A DNA stretch of 35,764 nucleotides from Spirochaetota bacterium (lineage in GTDB: Bacteria; Spirochaetota; Spirochaetia; Treponematales; Treponemataceae), in the NCBI GenBank assembly GCA_016285185.1, contig JAEEQG010000168.1, positions 1 to 35,764 of the forward strand, read 5' to 3'. Below the pieces are notes generated by a model, which saw nothing but the letters and a program-made list of their open reading frames with translations, was not told where the DNA came from and did no database searches. The translations under genes were made by a program, and so were the position numbers. Each line of letters starts with the position of its first letter. The stretch's first letter is position 1. This document shows positions 1 through 8,084 of this stretch, one piece after another.

Positions 1-1122
1 CAGATAATAACGCAGCTTTTTGTAATCGGAATTGACGGCAGCGACTGTATTCATTCCTATGCAAAGGAAAGTTTTGCAACCGCAGCTCCCGGATGCTTTC
101 TGCTTTTTAAGGCTAATATTGCCGAAACAGCTGATGAGGTAATCGATTTTACACATTCCGTACAGGACTTTTTTGTAAACCAGAAGAACCTTGTGCCGCC
201 TGTTTTTTCAATCGACAACGAGGGCGGCTACATATACCGTATCAGCGACATAGCTTCGCCTCTTTTGTCACCCAAAAGGACGGCGGAACTTTTCACACCG
301 GAGCAGGCTGAGGAATACTATTCCGCAGTAGCAAGACAGATGCGGCTGCTTGGAATGCACATAAACCTTGCGCCGCTTGTAGAAGTAAAAACCGAATCAA
401 ACGCCGAATTTTTGGGAATCCGTACTTACGGTAGTCTTGAACAGGTTATTGAATACGGCTCAAGTGCCGTTAAAGGCTACGAAAAAGAAAAAGTTGCTGC
501 TGTTCTTAAGCACTTTCCAGGCAATACAAACGATGATCCTCACATTGCAGTTCCGCATCTTACTGCTTCACGAAGCGAACTTGACGAGCAGTATATTGCA
601 CCGTTCAAAAAGCTTTTTGAGCTGAATCCGTCGTGCCTGCTTTTGTCGCACATAATCACGGACTGCATTGATGAAGAAAAACCTGCTTGTCTTTCACCCG
701 CCCTTGTAACTGATTTACTCAGAAATGAGCTGGGCTTTGACGGTGTGATATTTTCCGACGACATTTTTATGGGTGCGCTTGCAAAAAGCGGATTTACGCC
801 GGAAGACGCAGCGGTGGCGGCTGTAGAAGCCGGTGTTGATTTTATTATGATGTCCGAAAAACACTACGACAAGGTTTACAGTACTTTGCTTGAACGATAT
901 GTAACGGATGAAAGTTTTAAGCAGAAAGTGCATAATTCCGCCGAGCGCATTATAAAACTTAAGATTAAGCTGGATTTGCTGCGTATTGTACCGGATTCAG
1001 GCAGCGGATATACACTGGAATCTGTTCCTCTGCAATCCACACAGTATCGAAAAGACCATTATAAAGACGAATATGCGGCGGCAAGCGCTCTGTACAAAAA
1101 AATCATTAACGGCGGTAATTAG
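1..1122 (+). CDS. nagZ: GH3 beta-N-acetylhexosaminidase (NagZ-like), 5' partial
   Basis: Glycoside hydrolase family 3 enzyme expected to remove terminal beta-linked N-acetylglucosamine, typically from muropeptides during cell-wall recycling. The frame is open from base 1, so the N-terminus lies outside the window; the GTG at 193 is an internal Val. Visible motifs are KHFPG (about 508-522) followed by NTNDDPH, where the D-P-H corresponds to the Asp-x-His acid/base dyad of NagZ, and VIFSDDIFM (about 745-770), whose second Asp fits the catalytic nucleophile. The usual GHG after KHFP is missing, a modest deviation. The stop at 1120-1122 is 3 bases from the next start, so it is coupled to the pseudouridine synthase. 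Family assignment is firm; the exact substrate is inferred. Confidence 0.85.
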   Translation, partial: QIITQLFVIGIDGSDCIHSYAKESFATAAPGCFLLFKANIAETADEVIDFTHSVQDFFVNQKNLVPPVFSIDNEGGYIYRISDIASPLLSPKRTAELFTPEQAEEYYSAVARQMRLLGMHINLAPLVEVKTESNAEFLGIRTYGSLEQVIEYGSSAVKGYEKEKVAAVLKHFPGNTNDDPHIAVPHLTASRSELDEQYIAPFKKLFELNPSCLLLSHIITDCIDEEKPACLSPALVTDLLRNELGFDGVIFSDDIFMGALAKSGFTPEDAAVAAVEAGVDFIMMSEKHYDKVYSTLLERYVTDESFKQKVHNSAERIIKLKIKLDLLRIVPDSGSGYTLESVPLQSTQYRKDHYKDEYAAASALYKKIINGGN

Positions 1123-1125
1123 GCG

Positions 1126-1839
1126 ATGAAAGACCGTATTCTGTACCTGGAAGATGATTTTTGTGTTGTGCTTAAAAAAGCGGGCGAGGTTTGCGAAAGA
1201 ACAAACAAAGCAAATCAGGTATCGCTGCCGGAACTTTTGCAAGCTGTGGTAGAAGCAGAGCTTGGCAAAAAGTGCGAAATCTTTGAATGTGTGAACAGGC
1301 TCGACTGTCCTGTTTCGGGAACGGTTTTGATTGCTCATACAAAGTCCGCATTCGCAAAATTGACGGGTACACTTCACAACAACCATAATGTTAAAAAAAC
1401 GTATTGGGCAATAGTGGAAAAAAAGGAAAACCTGCCGCAGTCGGGTGCAAATGGACGTCTTGAACAGTATATCTGCTTTAATCCTGCAAAACAAAAAGCC
1501 TTTATAAAGGAACAGGAGACTTCACCCGGAACAAAGTGGAAGCGCGCCGTACTGGAATATGAGATTATTGGTGCCGGTGATAATTATATCTATCTCACGG
1601 TAAACCTGCTTACAGGGCGCACGCATCAGATACGGGCACAGTTAGCGTCAAAAGGTATGCATATTAAAGGCGACGTAAAATACGGCGCGCGCCGGTCGGA
1701 CATTCTGCCTGGAATAAGACTTCATGCGGCTGTGTTGTGCTTTCCGCATCCTGTAACAGGAAATATTGTTTCCGTTTCCGCACCCCTTCCTCAGACCGAC
1801 GCACTGTGGGAAAGTTTTCTTGCAAAAAATAATGAATAA
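1126..1839 (+). CDS. RluA-family pseudouridine synthase
   Basis: 237-residue RNA pseudouridine synthase that isomerises a uridine in rRNA or tRNA. The catalytic motif reads NRLDCPVSG with the nucleophilic Asp at residue 60; Asn replaces the usual His of HRLD. The downstream signature LLTGRTHQIRAQLASKG is typical of the RluA/TruC family. No N-terminal S4 RNA-binding domain is present, so it belongs to the short RluA/TruC-like forms rather than RluB, RluC or RluD. It starts three bases after the GH3 stop, which suggests one transcript. The target position cannot be told from sequence. Confidence 0.88.
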   Translation: MKDRILYLEDDFCVVLKKAGEVCERTNKANQVSLPELLQAVVEAELGKKCEIFECVNRLDCPVSGTVLIAHTKSAFAKLTGTLHNNHNVKKTYWAIVEKKENLPQSGANGRLEQYICFNPAKQKAFIKEQETSPGTKWKRAVLEYEIIGAGDNYIYLTVNLLTGRTHQIRAQLASKGMHIKGDVKYGARRSDILPGIRLHAAVLCFPHPVTGNIVSVSAPLPQTDALWESFLAKNNE

Positions 1840-1893
1840 ACTTAAAAAGTGCATTATAATAGAAAAAAGAACGCATAACATCCTGGAAATATC

Positions 1894-3549
1894 ATGAAAA
1901 AACAAATTGCAGAATCAAAAATAGTAATTATCAGCTTCTTTGTCCTGTCGGTTTCTTTTATTATTTTGTCTTTGTTTCCTTTTTTGGGAAATACTTTAAT
2001 TGATTTATTAAAAACACCTGTAACACTGTTAAAAGGTAGTGACTTGAATGTTGCTTCCTGGCAAAAAGGATTAAACGAAAGTTCATTTGAACTTGCCATT
2101 CTTTTTTTCTTTTTTGGTATCTTGTTTTGCCTGTTTCGAATGAACAATAAAATATCAGAAAAACAAAGTAAAATAATATGCATTGTTTCTTTTATAATCT
2201 ATATTCTTCTCACTCTTATATTGTTGTTTTTTCATGAACCTTGGAGAGATGAAATTCACTCTTGGGTTCTTGCAAAAAACTATTCTATTTCAAAACTGTT
2301 TTATGAAATGCGTTATGAAGGGCATTTTATTTTATGGAACCTGATTCTTATGCCATTTGCAAAATTGGGATTTCCTATCATAACTCTGAATATTATTTCA
2401 TGGTTACTTACCTGTTTTGCAATGTGGATTTTTCTTAAGTATTCAGATTTTTATCTAAGTACAAAAATATCAATCCTTTTTTCATCTGCTTTTTTTTATT
2501 GGTATCCGATTGTTTCAAGATGTTATTCCCTTGTTGTACCTCTTATTGTAATTCTTGCAGTTATATATAAGAAAAGAAATGAAAAACCGTTGCTGTTTGG
2601 TATTTTATTAGCATTGCTTTCAAATACACATGCATATATTGAAGGTTTTGTAGGAATTGTTACCTTAATGTTTTTAGTTCAGGATATTGTTTTACCTTGG
2701 AAGAATTATTCAGCAGAAGAAAAAAAACAACATATAATTGCATTTTTTATAATAATTTTAGGAATATTAATTGCATTTTTACAAGTAACTCCGGCTTTTT
2801 TTATACAAGATAAAAATGAAGCTGTAGCTTTCCATTTTTATATTAAAGCGTATAAAAGTTTTTTGAGTGGTTCAAATATTTTTAAGCTTTTTAAGCCGCT
2901 TGTTTTATTTCTTGTTTTATTTGTTTTTATTTATTTATTCAAAAAAGATAAGTCATCCTTTTTGATTTTGTTTGGTTCATACCTTTATATGTATTTGTTT
3001 GCGGTATTCCTGTATGATGCGTCAATAGCTAACCGTGCTTTATTATGGCTTGTCATATTACTTTTTGTATTATGGGTTTCCAATATCACTCTTTTTCAAA
3101 AATCACTATTTCTGATTATTTGTGCAATTTTTGTTTTTCGACCGTCTCTGAATTATACAGATATCAAAGAGGATTTCTCTTCTTTGCAAACTGTAAAGAA
3201 TAATATAGAACAAACATATCAATCAGATACAGATATTTTTATTATAACAGGGCATAATACTGCAACTTTAGCCACTATGCTTTCAGACAATTATTCTGTA
3301 TATCATATTGAAAGCATGAAAAAGGTAGAATTATTCTCGTTTTCAGGTAAATACAATCCACATGTCAAAAAAACAGCGCCTGAATATATTAATGATGTCA
3401 TAGCGAACGGAAAATTCAGCAACCCGTTTGTATTAGTTACTGATTCTGTGCTTTCAAATGATGATTTACAAGGTATCTCTTATAGTGTAAAAGAATTTCC
3501 ATGTATATTAGGTGGAAGCCTTTGGACTTATGAGATAAAGAGGAATTGA
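1894..3549 (+). CDS. Polytopic membrane protein, probable GT-C/GT39-like glycosyltransferase
   Basis: 551-residue protein made almost entirely of hydrophobic helices (roughly ten or more), with a short soluble C-terminal part from about residue 425. The loop after the third or fourth helix reads HEPWRDEIHSW (about residues 114-124). This acidic motif after an early helix is the kind of loop that carries the catalytic acidic residue in GT-C (PMT/ArnT/GT39) lipid-linked sugar transferases. The function is therefore inferred from motif and topology, not from clear homology. Base composition is much more A+T-rich than the flanking genes and codon use leans to A/T third positions, which suggests acquisition. 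A TATAAT-like box lies at 1855-1860 upstream, without a convincing -35. Confidence 0.55.
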   Translation: MKKQIAESKIVIISFFVLSVSFIILSLFPFLGNTLIDLLKTPVTLLKGSDLNVASWQKGLNESSFELAILFFFFGILFCLFRMNNKISEKQSKIICIVSFIIYILLTLILLFFHEPWRDEIHSWVLAKNYSISKLFYEMRYEGHFILWNLILMPFAKLGFPIITLNIISWLLTCFAMWIFLKYSDFYLSTKISILFSSAFFYWYPIVSRCYSLVVPLIVILAVIYKKRNEKPLLFGILLALLSNTHAYIEGFVGIVTLMFLVQDIVLPWKNYSAEEKKQHIIAFFIIILGILIAFLQVTPAFFIQDKNEAVAFHFYIKAYKSFLSGSNIFKLFKPLVLFLVLFVFIYLFKKDKSSFLILFGSYLYMYLFAVFLYDASIANRALLWLVILLFVLWVSNITLFQKSLFLIICAIFVFRPSLNYTDIKEDFSSLQTVKNNIEQTYQSDTDIFIITGHNTATLATMLSDNYSVYHIESMKKVELFSFSGKYNPHVKKTAPEYINDVIANGKFSNPFVLVTDSVLSNDDLQGISYSVKEFPCILGGSLWTYEIKRN

Positions 3550-3608
3550 ACTACCAGTTGACTCCTTTTATTCCTCATTATTATACAATAATATTTTGAA
3601 TATTAATA

Positions 3609-4139
3609 TTACTTGCTTACCGGTGTGTGGATTGTCTTTTCTTCGCCGTTAAATTTGACTACGGCAACAACCCTTGTTATATCAAAATCTGTGAAAATTA
3701 CGCGGATCAGGAGCTCTTCTCCGGTGTATGCCTGTTCATACACTTTTTTGTCGATTATTGCACTCTGACTGTCCATAACGGCAATTTCCGCGGTAATTGC
3801 TCCCGGATTTACGTTTTCCGCTGCTTCAAATTTAAGCGTTGTGTAAACCTGGTCTTCAAAACTGAATGCGGTTATAGAAACAGGAACACCTGAAATTTTG
3901 TCTTCACCCGTCCTGTTGAAAATTCCAAGCAGTACAATTACTGCCATTAGCATTATTATTGTTATGATTAGAAACTTTCCGCCCGGTGCTGCCTTAAGTA
4001 CGTTAAAAAATCCCTTGGGCAGGTTTTCCTGCTTTTCGTACATGGCTTTGATTCTTGGCTGATTCTCAAGGCGTCTTTCCCTGTCATAATGAAAAACAAT
4101 ACCCTGTGCTTCAAGCTTTTTTCTTTCTTCTATATCCAT
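3609..4139 (-). CDS. Conserved-type hypothetical protein with one transmembrane helix
   Basis: 176 residues, function not recognised. It has a charged cytoplasmic N-terminus (about residues 1-52, rich in Lys, Arg and Glu), one strong hydrophobic helix (about 53-74) and a roughly 100-residue extracytoplasmic C-terminal domain of beta-rich character. It is the last gene of the minus-strand envelope operon: its ATG (4137-4139) is separated by one base from the stop of the upstream lipoprotein gene (4141-4143), so translational coupling is likely. No enzymatic motif is visible. Confidence 0.75.
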   Translation of the reverse strand: MDIEERKKLEAQGIVFHYDRERRLENQPRIKAMYEKQENLPKGFFNVLKAAPGGKFLIITIIMLMAVIVLLGIFNRTGEDKISGVPVSITAFSFEDQVYTTLKFEAAENVNPGAITAEIAVMDSQSAIIDKKVYEQAYTGEELLIRVIFTDFDITRVVAVVKFNGEEKTIHTPVSK

Positions 4140-4140
4140 A

Positions 4141-5376
4141 TCAGTTAATCAGCGAGTCTATGGTTTCATCAGCCCGCCACCAGACGACCGAAGCTTCAAA
4201 ATTATTTGCTAAAATAGCGGAAATTATTCCTTCCTTGGAAAGGTCCAGCCTTGAAAACAACAGATCTTCCTGTTGGACAAGCAGTTTTTTGTGTATGATT
4301 TTTTGACCGTTGCTCTGCATTATCTGCAAATCATATCCGTTTTCCAAAGGTGTTACAAAGAAAAAATAACCGGATTCTGTTATACCGAGCAGCTCATAAG
4401 GTTTTATGTCCGCTTCTCCCGAATCCTTTGACTGCTCCTCGTATGAAGGAACAAGAACCGGCTCCCCGAATATTCCCGTCTCCACATTCAGAGGATATAT
4501 ATATGTGGCGGCATACGAAACTGCCGAGCGGAATCCCGAAGTAGGGTCTATTTCACTCTGATAATAGTCGATTTTCAGGTAGAGGGTTCTTGTATTGTAA
4601 TCAGGGATAATGATATCGAGGGATTTGTAAACGTCTTTGTCAATTGTTTCAAAAGGATTAGGCAAAAGATTAATTTCAATCGGTACCGTGAACAGCGGAA
4701 AACCGTCCTGATTGAACCAATTTACAATGTAACCGTCGTTTATGATGGAGACAACTACAGGCTCATTTTTTTCAGTACAAAAAATGTTCTGAATGTACGG
4801 AAACGGGGTACCGCCGAGTCCCTGCTGTCCCAGATAGTCCAGGTATTCACCGTTGCTTGAAAAACGCAGTACTACGTTCTTGAGCCATATGTTTTTTTCG
4901 GAATCAAGTTCCTGTCTTTCCTGCGGCAGTTGATCCACTACATAAATATTCTTGTTGCTGTCGACAGCCAGGTTTGAAGGTGACTGAAACTGATATGCCG
5001 TTGCTGTCTGTGTTCCCTTTTCTGATTCAATGATATTCTCATTGATTGAAAAGGAAGGGGTCGGGTTTGTTTCAGAATTGTAAAGAATACCGAGAAGATC
5101 GCCGTATGAGGTGAACTGCATTACTTTTTTTGATTTGCCGTTTGTGATGTAAAAAAAGCCGTTCCTCATGTGAATGTATGTTTCTATATTGGTGCCCTGC
5201 TGCATTATGTCAAACAGGTCTATTTCGTCTTCAAAATTACCGTAGTTGATAATGAACCGTTGTTCCTGTTTAAGGATTTCCGTATTTTTTTTCTCTTTGC
5301 ACGAAAAAAACAGACTGGTTATAAAAAACAAAAAAGACAATGATAAAAATGTGAAAAACCGTTTTTTAATGTTCAT
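4141..5376 (-). CDS. Lipoprotein, NHL/beta-propeller-like
   Basis: 411 residues. The N-terminus is a lipoprotein signal: basic MNIKKR, a long Phe/Leu/Ser core and a lipobox ending at Cys 26 (LFFSCKEKK), so it should be cleaved by signal peptidase II and lipidated. The mature part has repeated short segments such as KVMQFTSYGDLLG, NIYVVDQL and VLRFSSNGEYLDYLG, which look like NHL or beta-propeller blades (a strand, then xGxxL). No catalytic motif is seen; a binding or scaffold role in the periplasm is inferred. It is the middle gene of the three-gene minus-strand operon, 42 bases downstream of the FN3/TPR gene and one base from the next. Confidence 0.75.
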   Translation of the reverse strand: MNIKKRFFTFLSLSFLFFITSLFFSCKEKKNTEILKQEQRFIINYGNFEDEIDLFDIMQQGTNIETYIHMRNGFFYITNGKSKKVMQFTSYGDLLGILYNSETNPTPSFSINENIIESEKGTQTATAYQFQSPSNLAVDSNKNIYVVDQLPQERQELDSEKNIWLKNVVLRFSSNGEYLDYLGQQGLGGTPFPYIQNIFCTEKNEPVVVSIINDGYIVNWFNQDGFPLFTVPIEINLLPNPFETIDKDVYKSLDIIIPDYNTRTLYLKIDYYQSEIDPTSGFRSAVSYAATYIYPLNVETGIFGEPVLVPSYEEQSKDSGEADIKPYELLGITESGYFFFVTPLENGYDLQIMQSNGQKIIHKKLLVQQEDLLFSRLDLSKEGIISAILANNFEASVVWWRADETIDSLIN

Positions 5377-5418
5377 ACAGCTAGAATAAATCGCTTGGGT
5401 ATTTGTGTCAATTGTCGG

Positions 5419-6588
5419 TTATAGTGACAGTACCGCTTCAATCCATTGCGAAGCCGTTGACGGAAACTCCTGCCTTACGGATAAAAACTGAAGCAGTGCC
5501 ATGCGTTTTTCACCCGAAAAGTAATAGACTTCGCCAAGGTAGAATTTAGCTCTGGCTGTCATTTTTTTGTCGCCGGTGTTTTTTATCAACGCTGTCAGTT
5601 CTTTTTCTGCAAGAGCCCAGTTGTCCTTTGCAAAAGAGTTTTCGATAATGCGCGACAGCTCTGTGCTTTCTGTCGTGTCTTCGGCAAAAATGTACGGCGA
5701 AAGCAGCTCTGCATGTTCGGCGTTTTTTATGCTGGTATTGTTGTCAGGCAGTATTTGCAGGGTTTCCTGCTTGAGTGAACCGCTTCGGGCAGAACCTGCG
5801 GGAGCAAGATCCGGCAGCGGTGTTTGTCTGACATTGCGGGTTTTGGCTGCGGAAGAAGATGTCCCAAGGACACTTACTGGGGCAGCTGAGGTGTTTTTCC
5901 CGGGCTTGAACTCAACATCACCCGAAATGACGTCGTTTTCTTCAAGCAATGCATAATAAAACTTTATATTGAGAGGCGGATAATCTGTATACGGTGTTCC
6001 TGAATCAATGAACGTAGCCAGCTTCATTGCCTTGTTGAGACTGTAAAAGTTTTCAAAAGGTGTTGAGGCCCGGTACAAAATCAGCTTTTTGCCTTTGTTC
6101 TGCGAAATATATGTGATTATTACACTGTTTTCCTGTGATATAACATTAAAATCCGTAATGTCGGATACCACGCTGTCTGCTTGAGAAATGTATTTTCCGA
6201 CAGCCGGTGTTACAGTGGCATTTACGGAAGGTATAAGCGAATATGATATTGCATCTGCGTCGGTAAGTCCGATGACAGCATAATAATAACCTTTTGTATC
6301 GGGAAGAGTTTCTGTGTATATCATTTGTCCTGCATCCTGTTCGGAAACAAGCGTTCGGGGACCTATTGTCTGCCTTGTGAGCGGTTTTGTATCACGGTAA
6401 ATCCTAAAAATCATGCCGGGCTTATAAGTTACGCCGGCTGGTCTTCGCCAGGTGAGCTGCACATTCATATTTGAAACAAGTACCGTAATATTTGTAACAA
6501 GCTGCGGCTGCTCAGCAGTACGGTTTTGTGAAAGAGCAAAAAAGCCGCATAAAATAAAAATGCCGCAGAAAGAAAAAAGTTTTTTCAT
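5419..6588 (-). CDS. Secreted protein with fibronectin-III-like and TPR-like parts
   Basis: Start taken at the ATG 6586-6588 (MKKLFSFCGIFILCG), because it begins a proper signal peptide; a TTG six codons further up is less likely. 389 residues. After the signal there are beta-rich segments (about 30-130 and 140-225) with the pattern of fibronectin type III domains (NMNVQLTWRRP, FRIYRDTKPL). A Ser/Thr/Pro-rich linker follows, then a C-terminal helical part (about 310-389; ARAKFYLGEVYYFSGEKRMAL) that matches a TPR-like repeat. First gene of the minus-strand operon, divergent from the Cas2-like gene. Probably a periplasmic or surface protein-protein interaction factor; exact role unknown. Confidence 0.75.
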   Translation of the reverse strand: MKKLFSFCGIFILCGFFALSQNRTAEQPQLVTNITVLVSNMNVQLTWRRPAGVTYKPGMIFRIYRDTKPLTRQTIGPRTLVSEQDAGQMIYTETLPDTKGYYYAVIGLTDADAISYSLIPSVNATVTPAVGKYISQADSVVSDITDFNVISQENSVIITYISQNKGKKLILYRASTPFENFYSLNKAMKLATFIDSGTPYTDYPPLNIKFYYALLEENDVISGDVEFKPGKNTSAAPVSVLGTSSSAAKTRNVRQTPLPDLAPAGSARSGSLKQETLQILPDNNTSIKNAEHAELLSPYIFAEDTTESTELSRIIENSFAKDNWALAEKELTALIKNTGDKKMTARAKFYLGEVYYFSGEKRMALLQFLSVRQEFPSTASQWIEAVLSL

Positions 6589-6616
6589 ACTTATATAATC
6601 ACCCAAAAAATACGGT

Positions 6617-6645
6617 TTGACAAGATACTTTGATTATCATATTCT
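6617..6645 (+). promoter_or_regulatory. Sigma70-type promoter for the Cas2-like/prfB operon
   Basis: TTGACA at 6617-6622, 17-base spacer, TATTCT at 6640-6645. The predicted start of transcription falls at about 6652, the A of the ATG, so the mRNA would be leaderless; no Shine-Dalgarno sequence precedes the ATG. A better -10 match (TATAAT, 6646-6651) also exists, but it would be 23 bases from the -35 and would put the start inside the gene. Confidence 0.5.
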
Positions 6646-6651
6646 TATAAT

Positions 6652-6930
6652 ATGTTTGTTTCTGTTATATTGGATCCCGGAGCTATAGAATCGGCCAGGG
6701 CATTGAATGAAATTCTCATTTCTTATGGATATAAAAAGAAGCAGCGTTCTTGTTGGGAGCATACTGCTGTAAGTGAAGACAGGCTTATTGCTCTTAAAAA
6801 GGATATTGACCGTGTAACCGATTACTATGATACTGTCCGCATTTACCAGTATCCTGTAGAGGGTGTCATGGCAATTTCGGAACTTACAAGAAAAAAATGG
6901 CGCAAAATGCTGATGCGCCTTGCTGAATAA
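6652..6930 (+). CDS. Cas2-like small ferredoxin-fold protein
   Basis: 92 residues. The order beta (FVSVILDP), helix (GAIESARALNEILISYGY), beta (KKKQRSCWEHTA), helix (EDRLIALKKDIDRVTD), beta (YYDTVRIYQYP) is that of the Cas2/VapD-type ferredoxin fold, with an Asp at the end of strand 1 (residue 8) where Cas2 has its metal-binding Asp. Length also matches Cas2. However, no cas1, other cas gene or CRISPR array is in the window, and the gene sits ten bases ahead of prfB as the first gene of a housekeeping run. I read it as a stand-alone Cas2-like protein of unknown function. Fold assignment is by eye and moderately uncertain. Confidence 0.6.
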   Translation: MFVSVILDPGAIESARALNEILISYGYKKKQRSCWEHTAVSEDRLIALKKDIDRVTDYYDTVRIYQYPVEGVMAISELTRKKWRKMLMRLAE

Positions 6931-6940
6931 AGGAAAAAAA

Positions 6941-8075
6941 ATGCTTGAAGAATTAAAAATCCCAATAGCTTCGTTGAAGTCTGATATCCTTGATGTTTGG
7001 GGGCGTCTTTGACCCTGCTTCAGTTGAAGCCAAGATAAAAGAAAAAGAAAATGTTACCGCACAGCCCGGTTTTTGGGATGATCCTAAAAAAGCAGAAAAA
7101 GTTCTTTCCGAAATAAAACTTCTTAAAAACAGAATTGAACCGTGGAAGGCCCTTCTTGCGGAAATCGAAGATGCAGAAGCACTCTTTGAGCTTGCCACCG
7201 AAAGCGGGGACGAATCCCTTGAACCTGAAATAAAAACCAGTCTTGATTCAATAAAAGAAAAATATGAAAAGCTCAGTATCCTTAACCTTTTATCAGATGA
7301 GGTGGATCAGAACGGAGCGTACTTGACCGTTCATTCCGGTGCCGGTGGAACAGAAGCCTGTGACTGGACTTCCATGCTTTTCAGAATGTACAGCCGCTGG
7401 GCGGAACGACGCGGATACAAGCTGCAGATTGTTGACCTGCTTGAGGCCGAAGGCGGAATAAAGTCTGTTACTGCCGAGATAACCGGCGATTATGTATTCG
7501 GCTACTTAAAATCAGAGGCAGGTATTCACCGGCTTGTCAGAATAAGCCCGTTTGATTCAAATGCACGACGCCATACTTCGTTTTCGTCTGTATATGTTTT
7601 TCCTATTCTTGATGATACGATAGAAGTAGACATACGCCCTGAAGATTTGCGTGTGGACACATACCGTGCGAGCGGTGCGGGCGGACAGCATGTAAACAAG
7701 ACGGATTCTGCCGTCAGGTTTACCCATATCCCTACCGGTATTGTTGTTGCATGTCAGACTGAACGCAGCCAGACGATGAACCGCCAGATAGCCATGAACA
7801 TGCTGCGTGCCCGGCTTTATGAGTATTATAGAGCCGAAAAAGAAAAGGAAAATTCCAAGTTTGCACAGGAAAAGAAAGACATTTCCTGGGGAAACCAGAT
7901 ACGTTCCTATGTTTTTCAGCCCTATACGATGGTAAAAGATCACCGTACAAAATATGAAGTTGGAAACATTCAATCCGTAATGGACGGAAATATTGACCCA
8001 TTTATAGAAACTTACCTTTCGCTCAAGTGGAAAGGTCTGCCGATTTCTTCGGACGATGATGATGAGGACGTATAG
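6941..8075 (+). CDS. prfB: Peptide chain release factor 2 (programmed +1 frameshift)
   Basis: RF2 recognises UGA and UAA stop codons and triggers peptide release. The zero frame starts at ATG 6941 and reads 23 codons (MLEELKIPIASLKSDILDVW..) to an in-frame TGA at 7010-7012. A +1 slip on CTT-T continues as DPASVEAK from 7011 to the stop at 8073-8075, giving about 377 residues, the normal RF2 length. The tripeptide SPF (about 7545-7553), the RF2 stop-codon reading motif, and GAGGQHVNKTDSAVR, with the catalytic GGQ (about 7677-7690), are both present. The leader alone has no start suited to RF2, so the frameshift is needed. Transcribed with the upstream Cas2-like gene (10-base gap) and probably with 8085-14530. 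Confidence 0.96.
6998..7013 (+). promoter_or_regulatory. RF2 autoregulatory +1 frameshift site
   Basis: The bases read TGG GGG CGT CTT TGA C. This is the classic arrangement: a Shine-Dalgarno-like G-run three bases before the CTT slip codon, then TGA and a C in the +4 position, which makes termination weak. When RF2 is scarce the ribosome pauses at UGA and slips +1, restoring RF2 synthesis. Confidence 0.95.
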
Positions 8076-8084
8076 TTAGATTTC

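Noticed and set aside
3550-3608. Terminator between the convergent genes ending at 3549 and 3609
   Set aside because: Only short A/T inverted repeats (AATATT) without a stable stem.
6990-7010. ATG at 6990 as start of RF2
   Set aside because: The zero-frame start at 6941 with the conserved frameshift site gives the complete RF2 N-terminus.
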